Shown piece after piece: positions 17,860 through 26,548 of a DNA stretch of 64,000 nt (position 1 is its first letter; the number at the start of each line of letters is the position of its first letter). The position numbers and the translations under genes are program-made. The notes beneath the pieces are model-generated. The model did not search any database. It saw only the letters and a list, made by a program, of their open reading frames with translations, and was not told where the DNA came from. This stretch comes from Mycolicibacterium psychrotolerans (GTDB lineage Bacteria; Actinomycetota; Actinomycetes; Mycobacteriales; Mycobacteriaceae): contig NZ_AP022574.1 of assembly GCF_010729305.1 (NCBI RefSeq), positions 4,650,001-4,714,000 on the forward strand, given 5' to 3'.

Positions 17860-18701
17860 CACGCGTCGACCGCCATGGCGGCGGCGCCGGCCGAGCGCAG
17901 CCTCGTCAGGTAGCGGATGTCGGCGCGGCGCTTGTCCAGCAGCGCCGGGAAGTCACCGACCCCGAAGTCGGGATCGTGGGCGGGTTCTCCGCAGACCTGG
18001 GCGCCCAGCCTGAGGTATCCGCGCATCAGCGGCGGCACCGACACCCGGGCCGGCGGGTCGATGTCGTCCAGCGAGCGGCCGTCGACCACCACGGGCCGGT
18101 AGGGCCGCACGGTGAGCTCGCGCGGCGCCGCGTGGCGGCGCATGACGAAGTCCCGCACGCCCCGCAGCCGGCTGCCCGCCGGTTCGGCGCCGGAGGGGTC
18201 GGCGACCGGCACCGAGACGCAGCCGGTCACGTAGTCGTAGCCGCAGCGGTCCAGGTAGGCCAGGATTCCTGCCCACATCATCAGCACGACCGCGCCGTTG
18301 CGGTGTCCGGCACGGACCACCGCACGGCCCATCTCGACCAGCGAGGGCCGCAGCGGGTCGAGCGCCGAGACGTCGAATTCGGTGGCGGTGTAAAGGCCGC
18401 CCGCGGCGATCGCGCCGGGCGGGGGCAGCATCCGGTAGCACCCGACGAGTTGGCCGGTGTGGTCGTCGCGGACCAGCAGATGGTCGCAGTACTCGTCGAA
18501 CCGGTCGGCGTCCAGACCGGGGCGGCCGCGCTCGGCCAGCGTGAACCCGGGTTCGGAGGTGAACACGTCGTGGCGCAGCCGTTGCGCGGCCTCGATGGAG
18601 GCGGCGTCGGTGCAGAGCAGAAGCGAGTAGCGGGGGTGGGCGGCTGCGGAGCTGTCGGGATCGCTGGCGATGAGTACAGAAGCAGTGCTCATAGCCTGCA
18701 C
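17859..18701 (-). CDS. GNAT-fold N-acyltransferase, OlsB/hemolysin-like family
   Basis: 280 residues (277 if the ATG at 18692 is used). It belongs to the Acetyltransf_5 (PF13444) type: LRHDVFTSEPGF near residue 43, DEYCDHLLVRD, and the family signature VEMGRAVVRAGHRNG. Members such as OlsB attach a 3-hydroxyacyl chain from ACP to ornithine. Its stop overlaps the start of the PlsC-like gene, the usual olsB-olsA partnership, so a two-step amino-lipid pathway is suggested but unproven. The orthologue is Rv3027c. Confidence 0.78.
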   Translation of the reverse strand: MQAMSTASVLIASDPDSSAAAHPRYSLLLCTDAASIEAAQRLRHDVFTSEPGFTLAERGRPGLDADRFDEYCDHLLVRDDHTGQLVGCYRMLPPPGAIAAGGLYTATEFDVSALDPLRPSLVEMGRAVVRAGHRNGAVVLMMWAGILAYLDRCGYDYVTGCVSVPVADPSGAEPAGSRLRGVRDFVMRRHAAPRELTVRPYRPVVVDGRSLDDIDPPARVSVPPLMRGYLRLGAQVCGEPAHDPDFGVGDFPALLDKRRADIRYLTRLRSAGAAAMAVDA

Positions 18702-18822
18702 GGTCGCCTAGGCGATCGGCGCGACGGCAATCGGTGCGTGACGTGTTCGTGAGCGGTGAGTGACGGTTCGGGGGCGCGTGCCCGACCGGAGAGGCCCGAC
18801 AGGGACGGCCCGGCAAGGCGAA

Positions 18823-18853
18823 AGGCCCCCGTCCCCATTGGGGACGAGGGCCT
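18823..18853 (-). terminator. Intrinsic terminator of the fixAB operon
   Basis: A 14-base stem with one mismatch and a 3-base loop: on the minus strand AGGCCCTCGTCCCC, AAT, GGGGACGGGGGCCT, followed by TTTCG. It begins 21 bases beyond the etfA stop codon, so it should end the electron-transfer flavoprotein transcript. The U-tract is short, as is common in mycobacteria. Confidence 0.85.
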
Positions 18854-18874
18854 CACGCGGGTGCCTCGCGGCGA

Positions 18875-19831
18875 TCAGCCCTTGCGGGCCTTGATCGCGT
18901 CGGTCAGCTGCGGGGTGACCTTGAACAGGTCACCGACGATGCCGAGGTCGGCGATCTCGAAGATCGGCGCCTCTTCGTCCTTGTTGACCGCGATGATCGT
19001 CTTGGACGTCTGCATACCGGCGCGGTGCTGGATCGCACCGGAGATGCCCAGCGCGATGTAGAGCTGCGGCGAGACGGTCTTGCCGGTCTGGCCGACCTGG
19101 AACTGGCCCGGGTAGTAGCCGGAGTCCACCGCCGCGCGGGAGGCGCCGACCGCGCCGCCGAGCGAATCGGCCAACTGCTCGACGACGCCGAAGTTCTCGG
19201 CACTGCCCACACCGCGGCCGCCGGAGACGACGACGGTCGCCTCGGTCAGCTCGGGGCGGTCACCCGCGACGGCGGGTTCCCGCTTGGTGATCTTGGTGGC
19301 GTTCTCGGCGGGAGCCGGCACCTCGACGGTGACGACCTCGCCGGCGCCGTCGGACGGCTCGGCCTCGATCGCGCCGGGGCGCACGGTGATCACCGGGGTG
19401 TCGCCGACGGCCTCGGCCTCGACGGTGTAGGCGCCGCCGAAGATCGAGTGGATCGCCTTGCCGCCCTCGCGGACCTCGACGACATCGCTGAGGATGCCCG
19501 CGCCGATGCGCGCGGCCAGCCGGCCGGCGACCTCCTTGCCGTCGGCGCTGGAGGCCAGGATGACGGCCGCGGGCGTCGCGGTCTCGGCCAGCGAGGCCAG
19601 CACGTCGACGTACGGGGTGATCAGGTAGTTCTCGGCGTCGTCGGACTCGGCGACGTAGATCTTCGCCGCGCCGGCTGCCTTGAGGCCGTCCACGAGGGGC
19701 TCGGCGGTGCCGGGCTTGCCCACCACGACGGCGGACGGTTCGCCCAGCGAGCGGGCGGCGGTGATCAGTTCGGCGGTGACCTTCTTCAGCGCACCTTCGG
19801 CGTGCTCGACGAGCACGAGTACTTCAGCCAT
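18875..19831 (-). CDS. etfA: Electron transfer flavoprotein alpha subunit (FixB)
   Basis: 318 residues. The alpha subunit carries the FAD that accepts electrons from acyl-CoA and other dehydrogenases. The C-terminal FAD domain shows VVSGGRGVGSAENF, DSGYYPGQFQVGQTGKTVSP and YIALGISGAIQH, with AVNKDEEAPIFEIADLG, all family hallmarks. It is downstream of etfB with 44 bases between them and followed by a strong terminator. The orthologue is Rv3028c. Confidence 0.97.
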   Translation of the reverse strand: MAEVLVLVEHAEGALKKVTAELITAARSLGEPSAVVVGKPGTAEPLVDGLKAAGAAKIYVAESDDAENYLITPYVDVLASLAETATPAAVILASSADGKEVAGRLAARIGAGILSDVVEVREGGKAIHSIFGGAYTVEAEAVGDTPVITVRPGAIEAEPSDGAGEVVTVEVPAPAENATKITKREPAVAGDRPELTEATVVVSGGRGVGSAENFGVVEQLADSLGGAVGASRAAVDSGYYPGQFQVGQTGKTVSPQLYIALGISGAIQHRAGMQTSKTIIAVNKDEEAPIFEIADLGIVGDLFKVTPQLTDAIKARKG

Positions 19832-19875
19832 GGGTTCGTTGCCTCTGAGTTGTGGGGGTGGATGAGAGTTGGGGA

Positions 19876-20667
19876 CTACACGATTTTTTGAGCGACCAGG
19901 TACTCGGCGATCTTCGTGCCGCCCTCGCCCTCGTCGGTGACCTTCTCGCCCGCGGTCTTGGGCGGCTTCGGCGTCGACGACAGCACCTTGGAACCGGCGT
20001 TGGCGACGCCGACCTCATCGGACTCCACACCGATCTCGGCGAGCGTCAGCTTGGTCACTTCCTTCTTCTTCGCGGCCATGATGCCCTTGAAGGACGGGAA
20101 GCGCGGCTCGTTGATCTTCTCGTTGACGCTGACCACGGCGGGCAGCGACGCCTCGAGGGTGAACACGCCGTCGTCGGTCTCGCGCTCGCCGGTGACCTTG
20201 CCGTTCTCCACAGTGAGCTTGCGCACATGCGTCAGCTGCGGCAGCCCGAGGTACTCGGCGATGATCGCAGGCACGGCGCCACCGGTCCCGTCGGTGGCCT
20301 CGTTGCCGGCGATGACCAGCTCGGTGCCCTCGATGGTGCCGAGGGCACGGGCCAGCGCCCAGCCCGTCTGCACCATGTCCGAACCGTGCAGGCCCTCGTC
20401 GACCAGGTGCACCGCCTTGTCCGCACCCATGGACAGCGCCTTGCGGATGGCCTCGGTGGCCCGCTCCGGGCCGGCCGTCAGCACGGTGACAGTGCTGTCG
20501 CCGCCCTCACGCTCCTTGATCAGCAACGCTTCCTCGACCGCGCGCTCGTTGATCTCGTCGAGCACGGCGTCGGCGGCCTCACGGTCGAGGGTCCAGTCGC
20601 CCTCGGACAGCTTGCGCTCGGACCATGTGTCGGGAACTTGTTTGATCAGAACCACGATGTTCGTCAT
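19876..20667 (-). CDS. etfB: Electron transfer flavoprotein beta subunit (FixA)
   Basis: 263 residues from ATG 20667 (MTNIVVLIKQVPDTW). The beta subunit binds AMP and docks to dehydrogenases. The AMP-binding ETF-beta signature is visible: LVIAGNEATDGTGGAVPA near 120-137 and SLPAVVSVNEKINEPRFPSF near 178. It is the first gene of the fixAB operon and is divergent from the methyltransferase gene across a 195-base region with a dyad. Confidence 0.96.
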   Translation of the reverse strand: MTNIVVLIKQVPDTWSERKLSEGDWTLDREAADAVLDEINERAVEEALLIKEREGGDSTVTVLTAGPERATEAIRKALSMGADKAVHLVDEGLHGSDMVQTGWALARALGTIEGTELVIAGNEATDGTGGAVPAIIAEYLGLPQLTHVRKLTVENGKVTGERETDDGVFTLEASLPAVVSVNEKINEPRFPSFKGIMAAKKKEVTKLTLAEIGVESDEVGVANAGSKVLSSTPKPPKTAGEKVTDEGEGGTKIAEYLVAQKIV

Positions 20668-20737
20668 GACTGCAGCTCGTCCTTCTCGAAGGGGCCGGTG
20701 ACCGGCCCGCCTTATCACGTTTGGAGCTCTCACCCCG

Positions 20738-20757
20738 AGGTTACCAGTGGGTAACTT
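20738..20757. promoter_or_regulatory. Dyad between fixA and the MGLP methyltransferase gene
   Basis: AGGTTACC (20738-20745), AGTG, then GGTAACTT (20750-20757) form an 8-base inverted repeat with one mismatch. It lies 71 bases upstream of the fixA start and 106 bases upstream of the methyltransferase start. The size suits a TetR-type or similar dimeric regulator. No regulator gene is adjacent, so the protein that binds it is unknown. Confidence 0.5.
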
Positions 20758-20862
20758 AAGGCGGTTCGCAAAAACACCATAGCTGGTCGAAGTTTGCGTT
20801 CTCGCCCGCCGGGGTCCGATGAACTGTTCGTCATCGCTCGGTTACGGGTTAGCCTGCCTCCG

Positions 20863-21651
20863 ATGAGCGCACACGTGACCCACTCAGCGGTTGAGACGCA
20901 GCCGGCTGACGCCCCCATGGCGCTGACGGGTGAGCGGACCGTCCCCGGTATCGCCGAGGAGAACTACTGGTTCCGTCGGCATGAGGTCGTGTACCGCCGC
21001 CTGCTGGACCAGTGCCGCGACCGTGACGTGCTCGAGGCGGGCTGCGGTGAGGGCTACGGCGCCGACTTGATCGCCGACGTCGCCCGCCGGGTGATCGGCC
21101 TCGACTACGACGAGTCGGCGGTGGCGCACGTCCGGGCCCGCTATCCGCGCGTCGACATGCGCCACGGCAACCTCGCCGAGTTGCCGCTGGCCGCCGAGTC
21201 GGTGGACGTCGTGGTCAACTTCCAGGTGATCGAGCATCTCTGGGACCAGGGCCAGTTCGTCGCCGAGTGCCGCCGGGTGCTGCGCCCCGGCGGGCTGCTG
21301 CTGATGTCCACGCCCAACCGCATCACCTTCTCCCCCGGCCGCGACACCCCGGTCAACCCGTTCCACACCAGGGAACTCAATGCCGCGGAACTGACCGAAC
21401 TGCTCGCGGATGCCGGGCTGAGCGTGGAATCGATGCTGGGGGTGTTCCACGGTCCCCGGCTCGCCGAGCTGGACGCGCGCCACGGCGGCTCGATCATCGA
21501 TGCGCAGATCGCCCGCGCGCTCGCCGATGCGCCGTGGCCGGCCGAACTGCTCGCCGACATAGAGTCGGTCACCGTCGACGACTTCGAGATCACCGACGGC
21601 CGGGACATCGACGACAGCCTGGATCTGGTCGCGATCGCGGTGCGGTCGTGA
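20863..21651 (+). CDS. SAM-dependent methyltransferase of the MGLP cluster (Rv3030-like)
   Basis: 262 residues from ATG 20863. Class I methyltransferase with motif I VLEAGCGEGYGADLIA, motif II VIGLDYD and the post-II VVVNFQVIEHLW. Its operon mates are a GH57 branching enzyme and a GT4 glucosyltransferase, the arrangement known for methylglucose lipopolysaccharide synthesis, so a sugar O-methyltransferase role is likely. The TGA overlaps the GTG of the next gene (GTGA at 21648-21651). An upstream in-frame start 23 codons earlier is rejected. Confidence 0.88.
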   Translation: MSAHVTHSAVETQPADAPMALTGERTVPGIAEENYWFRRHEVVYRRLLDQCRDRDVLEAGCGEGYGADLIADVARRVIGLDYDESAVAHVRARYPRVDMRHGNLAELPLAAESVDVVVNFQVIEHLWDQGQFVAECRRVLRPGGLLLMSTPNRITFSPGRDTPVNPFHTRELNAAELTELLADAGLSVESMLGVFHGPRLAELDARHGGSIIDAQIARALADAPWPAELLADIESVTVDDFEITDGRDIDDSLDLVAIAVRS

Positions 21652-23216
21652 GCGCAGCGAAGCCCGTACCCGGGCTGTTCACCTTCGTCCTGCACACCCA
21701 TCTGCCGTGGCTGGCCCACCACGGCCGCTGGCCGGTCGGCGAGGAATGGCTCTACCAGTCCTGGTCGGCGTCGTACCTGCCGCTGGTGCGGGTGCTGCGC
21801 ACCCTGGCCGACGAGGATCGGCAGCACCTGGTCACCCTCGGCGTCACCCCGGTGGTGGCCGCCCAGCTCGACGATCCCTACTGCCTCCAGGGCATGCATC
21901 ACTGGCTGGCCAACTGGCGGCTGCGCGCCGGCGAAGCCGCGACCACCCGCACGGCGTCCGGCCCGTCACCGGCATCGGAGCCGGAGGCGTTGCGCCGCTT
22001 CGGTTCCCGTGAGCAAGCCGAGGCCGATCGCGAGCTCGCCGAGTTCGAGACGCTGTGGCGGCACGGTGGCAGCCCGGTGCTGCGGGACCTCATCGACGGG
22101 CGCGTCATCGAACTGCTCGGCGGCCCGTTGGCGCACCCGTTCCAGCCGTTGCTCAATCCGCGTCTGCGCGAGTTCGCCCTGCGCGAGGGGCTGGCCGACG
22201 CCGAGCAGCGCGTCGCGCACCGCCCAGCCGGGATCTGGGCGCCGGAGTGTGCCTACGCACCGGGCATGGAGATCGACTTCGCCGCCGCCGGGGTGGGCCA
22301 CTTCATGGTCGACGGCCCCTCCCTGCACGGCGACACCGCGCTCGGTCGCCCGGTCGGCGACTCCGACGTCGTCGCGTTCGGCCGCGATCTGGCCGTCAGT
22401 TACCGGGTGTGGTCCCCGAAGTCCGGCTATCCCGGACACGCCGCCTACCGCGACTTCCACACCTACGACCATGCCACCGGCCTGAAATCGGCTCGGGTGA
22501 CCGGTCGTAACGTGCCGTCGGAGGCGAAGGCGCCCTACGATCCCGAGCGGGCGGCGGCCGCCGTCGACGGCCACGTCGCCGACTTCGTCGCCACCGTGCG
22601 GGAACGGCTGATCAACGAGAGCGCCCGGATCGGCAGGCCCGCTCACGTCATCGCCGCCTTCGACACCGAGTTGTTCGGTCACTGGTGGCACGAGGGACCG
22701 CTCTGGCTGGAGAAGGTGCTGCGGGCCCTGCCGGAAGCGGGTGTGCGCGTCGGCACGCTCACCGACGCGCTCACCGAGGGTTACGTCGGCGCCCCGGTCC
22801 AATTACCGCCCAGCTCATGGGGTTCCGGCAAGGACTGGCAGGTGTGGGCGGGCGATCAGGTGGCCGATCTGGTGCGGCTGAACACCGAGGTCGTCGACAC
22901 GGCGCTCAGCACGGTGGACAAGGCACTGGCCCACGCGGCCGCGCGGGGTGCGCCGGGGCCCCGGATGTTCGTCGCCGACCAGATCCTGCGGGAAACGCTG
23001 CTGACCGTGTCCAGCGACTGGCCGTTCATGGTCAGCAAGGACTCGGCGGCCGACTACGCGCGCTACCGGGCGCACCTGCACGCGCACGCCACCCGCGAGA
23101 TCGCCGATGCGCTGGCGTCGGGCCGCACCGAGCAGGCGCAGCGCCTCGCGCAGGGCTGGAACCGCGCCGACGGGTTGTTCGGCGCGCTGGACGCGCGGAG
23201 ACTGCCGAGCGCGTGA
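21648..23216 (+). CDS. GH57 1,4-alpha-glucan branching enzyme (Rv3031-like)
   Basis: 522 residues from GTG 21648. GH57 fold: FVLHTHLPWLAHHGRWP at the N-terminus, catalytic nucleophile Glu200 in WAPECAYAPG and acid Asp339 in FDTELFGHWWHEG, with GYPGHAAYRDFH in between. It introduces alpha-1,6 branches in alpha-1,4-glucan; the mycobacterial orthologue acts in MGLP assembly. The start overlaps the methyltransferase stop by GTGA and the end is 2 bases from the GT4 start, so the three form one translational unit. A much longer open frame upstream is antifunctional overlap with the methyltransferase. Confidence 0.93.
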   Translation: MSAAKPVPGLFTFVLHTHLPWLAHHGRWPVGEEWLYQSWSASYLPLVRVLRTLADEDRQHLVTLGVTPVVAAQLDDPYCLQGMHHWLANWRLRAGEAATTRTASGPSPASEPEALRRFGSREQAEADRELAEFETLWRHGGSPVLRDLIDGRVIELLGGPLAHPFQPLLNPRLREFALREGLADAEQRVAHRPAGIWAPECAYAPGMEIDFAAAGVGHFMVDGPSLHGDTALGRPVGDSDVVAFGRDLAVSYRVWSPKSGYPGHAAYRDFHTYDHATGLKSARVTGRNVPSEAKAPYDPERAAAAVDGHVADFVATVRERLINESARIGRPAHVIAAFDTELFGHWWHEGPLWLEKVLRALPEAGVRVGTLTDALTEGYVGAPVQLPPSSWGSGKDWQVWAGDQVADLVRLNTEVVDTALSTVDKALAHAAARGAPGPRMFVADQILRETLLTVSSDWPFMVSKDSAADYARYRAHLHAHATREIADALASGRTEQAQRLAQGWNRADGLFGALDARRLPSA

Positions 23217-23218
23217 CG

Positions 23219-24445
23219 ATGAAAGTCCTTCTGGTGTCTTGGGAATTCCCGCCGGTGGTCATCGGCGGGCTGGGCCGGCACGTGCACCATCTGGCGACCG
23301 AACTCGCCGCAGCGGGCCACGACGTCGTGGTGCTCAGCCGCAGGCCCACGGGCACCGACCCGGCGACGCACCCCACCACCGACGAGGTCAGCGACGGAGT
23401 GCGGGTGATCGCGGCCGCGGAGGATCCGCACGAGTTCGCCTTCGGCACCGACATGATGGCGTGGACGCTGGCCATGGGGCACGCGATGGTCCGGGCCGGC
23501 CTGATGCTCGGCGATTGGCGGCCCGACGTGGTGCACGCGCACGACTGGCTGGTCGCCCACCCCGCCGTGGCGCTGGCCCAGTTCTTCGACGTGCCGTTGG
23601 TCTCCACCATCCATGCCACCGAGGCGGGCCGGCATTCGGGATGGGTGTCGGGTCCGGTCAGCCGCCAGGTGCATGCGCTCGAGTCCTGGCTGGTGCACGA
23701 ATCCGACTCTCTCATCGCCTGTTCGGCGTCGATGCGCGACGAGATCACCGCGCTGTTCGGCCCCGGGCTGTCCGAGATCTGCGTCATCCGCAACGGAATC
23801 GACACCGCCGGTTGGCCGTTCGCGCCCCGCCGGGCGCATTCGGGTCCCGCCGAGCTGCTGTACTTCGGCCGCCTGGAGTACGAGAAGGGCGTGCACGACG
23901 CCATCGCCGCGCTGCCACGCATCCGGCGCACCCACCCGGGGACGACGCTGACCATCGCCGGCGACGGCACCCAGCTGGCGTTCCTCACGGCGCAGGCCCG
24001 AAAGCACAAGGTGCTCAAGGCAACGAACTTCGTCGGCCTCGTCGATCACGCGCAGCTGCTGGCCCTGCTGCACCGGGCGGACGCCGCCGTGCTGCCGTCG
24101 CGCTACGAGCCGTTCGGCATCGTCGCGCTCGAGGCCGCTGCCGCCGGCGTGCCGCTGGTCGCGTCCAGCGCGGGCGGTCTCGGCGAAGCCGTGATCGACG
24201 GGACCACCGGCCGGTCGTTCCCGCCCGGCGATGTGGCCGCCCTCGCGGCCGCCGTGCGTGCCGTGCTCGACGCGCCCGCGGCCGCCCAGGGTGCCGCGAC
24301 GGCCGCGCGCGAGCGGCTCACGTCCGAATTCGCCTGGCGCACCGTCGCCGAGGAGACGGCGCAGGTGTACCTCGGCGCGAAGCGGGGCGAGCGCAGGCCG
24401 CAGCCCCGCAGGCCGATCGCGGAGCGGGCGCTGCCCGGCCTGTGA
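23219..24445 (+). CDS. GT4 alpha-1,4-glucosyltransferase of MGLP synthesis (Rv3032-like)
   Basis: 408 residues from ATG 23219 (a GTG two codons earlier overlaps the previous stop and is also possible). GT-B glycosyltransferase: VSWEFPPVVIGGLGRHVHHLA binds the acceptor side (first motif at about 7-22), HAHDWLV, and the EX7E element EPFGIVALEA near the donor site. The M. tuberculosis protein elongates MGLP and contributes to glycogen and capsular glucan. Its convergent neighbour 3 bases away is the acyltransferase, which may acylate the same polymer. Confidence 0.93.
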   Translation: MKVLLVSWEFPPVVIGGLGRHVHHLATELAAAGHDVVVLSRRPTGTDPATHPTTDEVSDGVRVIAAAEDPHEFAFGTDMMAWTLAMGHAMVRAGLMLGDWRPDVVHAHDWLVAHPAVALAQFFDVPLVSTIHATEAGRHSGWVSGPVSRQVHALESWLVHESDSLIACSASMRDEITALFGPGLSEICVIRNGIDTAGWPFAPRRAHSGPAELLYFGRLEYEKGVHDAIAALPRIRRTHPGTTLTIAGDGTQLAFLTAQARKHKVLKATNFVGLVDHAQLLALLHRADAAVLPSRYEPFGIVALEAAAAGVPLVASSAGGLGEAVIDGTTGRSFPPGDVAALAAAVRAVLDAPAAAQGAATAARERLTSEFAWRTVAEETAQVYLGAKRGERRPQPRRPIAERALPGL

Positions 24446-24448
24446 CCG

Positions 24449-25186
24449 TCAGCGAGACGCCTTCTTGCGTTCGATGTCGGCCAGCGCGGCGGCCAGTTCC
24501 GCGCGCTTGGCCGCCGAGGTCTCCCACGACACCTTGCGGTTCTTGACCACCTTCGCCGGCGCACCGACCGCGATCGAGAAGTCCGGGATGTCCCCGCGCA
24601 CCACCGCGTGCGAACCGAGCACACAGCCCCGCCCGATCGTGGTGTTTCGCAGCACGCTGACCTTCACACCCACCCACGTGTCGGGCCCGATCCGCACCGG
24701 GCCCTTGATGATGCCCTGGTCCTTGATCGGCAGCTCGATGTTGTCCATCCGGTGGTCGAAATCGCAGATGTAGCACCAGTCGGCCATCAGCACCGAATCC
24801 CCGAGCTCGATGTCGAGGTAGGTGTTGATGACGTTGTCGCGGCCGAGCACCACCTTGTCGCCGATCCGCAGCGAGCCCTCGTGACAGCGGATCGTGTTCT
24901 TGTCGCCGATGTGCACCCAGCGGCCGATCTCCATCTGGCTCAACTCCGGGGTCGCCTGGATTTCGACGCCCTTGCCCAGGAACACCATGCCGCGGGTGAT
25001 GATGTGCGGATTGGCCAGCTTGAACTTCAGCAGCCGCCAGTAGCGCACCAGGTACCACGGGGTGTACGCCCGGTTGGCCAGCACCCATCGCAGCGATGCC
25101 AGAGTGAGGAAGTTCGCCTGCCGCGGATCGCGCAGGCGCGACCCGCGCCAGCGCTTGTGCAACGGCGCGCCCCACATCGTCGTCAT
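24449..25186 (-). CDS. Hexapeptide-repeat acyltransferase (Rv3034c-like)
   Basis: 245 residues from ATG 25186. A left-handed beta-helix acyltransferase: a ~60-residue Arg-rich N-terminus, then hexapeptide turns (GDKNTI, GDKVVLGRDNVINT, GPVRIGPDTWVGVKVSVLRN, GRGCVLGSHAVVRGDI) and the usual GAPAKVVKNRK tail. It probably transfers an acetyl or short acyl group. Rv3034c has been proposed for the acylation steps of MGLP; position supports that. The frame stays open far upstream but only as antisense of the next gene. Confidence 0.85.
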   Translation of the reverse strand: MTTMWGAPLHKRWRGSRLRDPRQANFLTLASLRWVLANRAYTPWYLVRYWRLLKFKLANPHIITRGMVFLGKGVEIQATPELSQMEIGRWVHIGDKNTIRCHEGSLRIGDKVVLGRDNVINTYLDIELGDSVLMADWCYICDFDHRMDNIELPIKDQGIIKGPVRIGPDTWVGVKVSVLRNTTIGRGCVLGSHAVVRGDIPDFSIAVGAPAKVVKNRKVSWETSAAKRAELAAALADIERKKASR

Positions 25187-25270
25187 GGCCGGAAAGCCTA
25201 CGCGAGGACAGAGGCAGCGAGCGGTTACCCTCACGTGGGCTCGACGTACACCGCGACCAGAAGGGATCCC

Positions 25271-26548
25271 GTGTTCCGGCGAATCTTCGTGCTGGCCACC
25301 ACCGTGCTGATCGCGGGCGCGCTGGCCGGCTGCGGGAGCACCGATTCCTGGGTGCAGTCCCGCGCCGCGTCGGGCTGGGCCGCCCAGTACGGCGATGCCG
25401 CCAACAGCAGTTCCTCCCCGGTGTCGGGTGCCGACACGCTGCGGCTGGAGTGGATGCGCTCGGTCAAGGGCGACCTCGGCGCGCAGGCTGCGCTCGGCTC
25501 GGGCAACTATCTCGCGGTCAACGCGCAGACCGCCGGCGGATGTTCGCTGATGGTTTGGGAGTCGAACAACCGTGCGCGGCAACGCTGGTGCACGCGGCTC
25601 TACCAGGGCGGCGGCCTGGCGAGTCCTCTTTTCGACGGCTTCGACAACCTCTACGTCGGGCAGCCGGGGCTCGTGATGTCCTTCCCGGTGACGCAGTGGG
25701 CCCGCTGGCGGAAACCGGTGATCGGCATGCCGATGACGATGCGGTTCCTGGATCCGGGCATGCTGCTGGTCGTCACCCACCTGGGCCAGGTGCTGGTGTT
25801 CGATTCCCACCGCGGCACCGTGGCGGGCAGCGCGATGGACCTGGTGGCCGGGGTGAACCCGCGCGACTCCGAACGCGGCCTGCAGGACTGCAGGCTGGGC
25901 GGGCCGGCCTGCCCCGTCGCCGCCGCACCGGCGTACTCCGATGCGTCGAAGGTCATCGTGCTGACGGTGTGGGAACCGGGCGCCGAGGCGCCCGTGCTGG
26001 TCGGCCTGCGCTACCGGCCCGGGCAGACACCGCTGATCACCCGCGAATGGACCAGCGACGCGGTGGGACGCGGCCCGCTGGCCAGCCCCGTGCTCTCCGC
26101 GGACGGCGCCACGGCGTACGTCAACGGCCGCGACGAGCGGCTCTGGGCGATCAACACCGACGACGGCTCCGCGAAGTGGTCGATGCCGCTGGACTATCTG
26201 GCCCAGACACCGCCCTCGGTATCCCCCGACGGGCTGATCGTGGCCGGCGGCGGTCCGGGTGCCCGGCTGACCGCGATCCGCGACACCGGCGACGGTCCGG
26301 AGAAGGTGTGGAGCCGCGACGACGTGTCCCCGCTGTCCACGGCGAGCCTGGCCGGCGTCGGCTACACCGTGGCCGCGGACGGCGATGGTATGGCGCTGAC
26401 GGTTTTCGCCCTCGGCGACGGACACATCGTGAACACCTACCGGTTACCGGGAGCCACCGGTTGGCCGGTCGGGGTGTCGGTCGGACACGACCGCAGGGTC
26501 GTCACCGCGACCAGCGACGGCCGGGTGTACGGCTTCGCGCCGGCTTAG
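25271..26548 (+). CDS. Lipoprotein with PQQ-type beta-propeller repeats (Rv3035-like)
   Basis: 425 residues from GTG 25271, preceded by AAGGGA at proper distance. The signal peptide ends in the lipobox LAGC (Cys at 20). The rest reads as a WD/PQQ-like propeller: WESNNRARQRWCTRLYQGG, NLYVGQPG, TAYVNGRDERLWAINTDDGSAKW (short repeat motifs). Function unknown; expected on the outer face of the membrane. It is divergent from the acyltransferase and its TAG overlaps the TAA of the TB22.2-like gene (TTAG 26545-26548). Confidence 0.82.
   Translation: MFRRIFVLATTVLIAGALAGCGSTDSWVQSRAASGWAAQYGDAANSSSSPVSGADTLRLEWMRSVKGDLGAQAALGSGNYLAVNAQTAGGCSLMVWESNNRARQRWCTRLYQGGGLASPLFDGFDNLYVGQPGLVMSFPVTQWARWRKPVIGMPMTMRFLDPGMLLVVTHLGQVLVFDSHRGTVAGSAMDLVAGVNPRDSERGLQDCRLGGPACPVAAAPAYSDASKVIVLTVWEPGAEAPVLVGLRYRPGQTPLITREWTSDAVGRGPLASPVLSADGATAYVNGRDERLWAINTDDGSAKWSMPLDYLAQTPPSVSPDGLIVAGGGPGARLTAIRDTGDGPEKVWSRDDVSPLSTASLAGVGYTVAADGDGMALTVFALGDGHIVNTYRLPGATGWPVGVSVGHDRRVVTATSDGRVYGFAPA

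Noticed and set aside
20761..20805. CGCAAA...TTTGCG arms upstream of the MGLP methyltransferase as another copy of the 5066 repeat
   Set aside because: Only six bases pair and the GCGAGCAG ends are missing.
21267..21648. N-terminal extension of the GH57 gene
   Set aside because: It is the shifted frame of the methyltransferase; homologue lengths and the GTGA overlap support the GTG at 21648.
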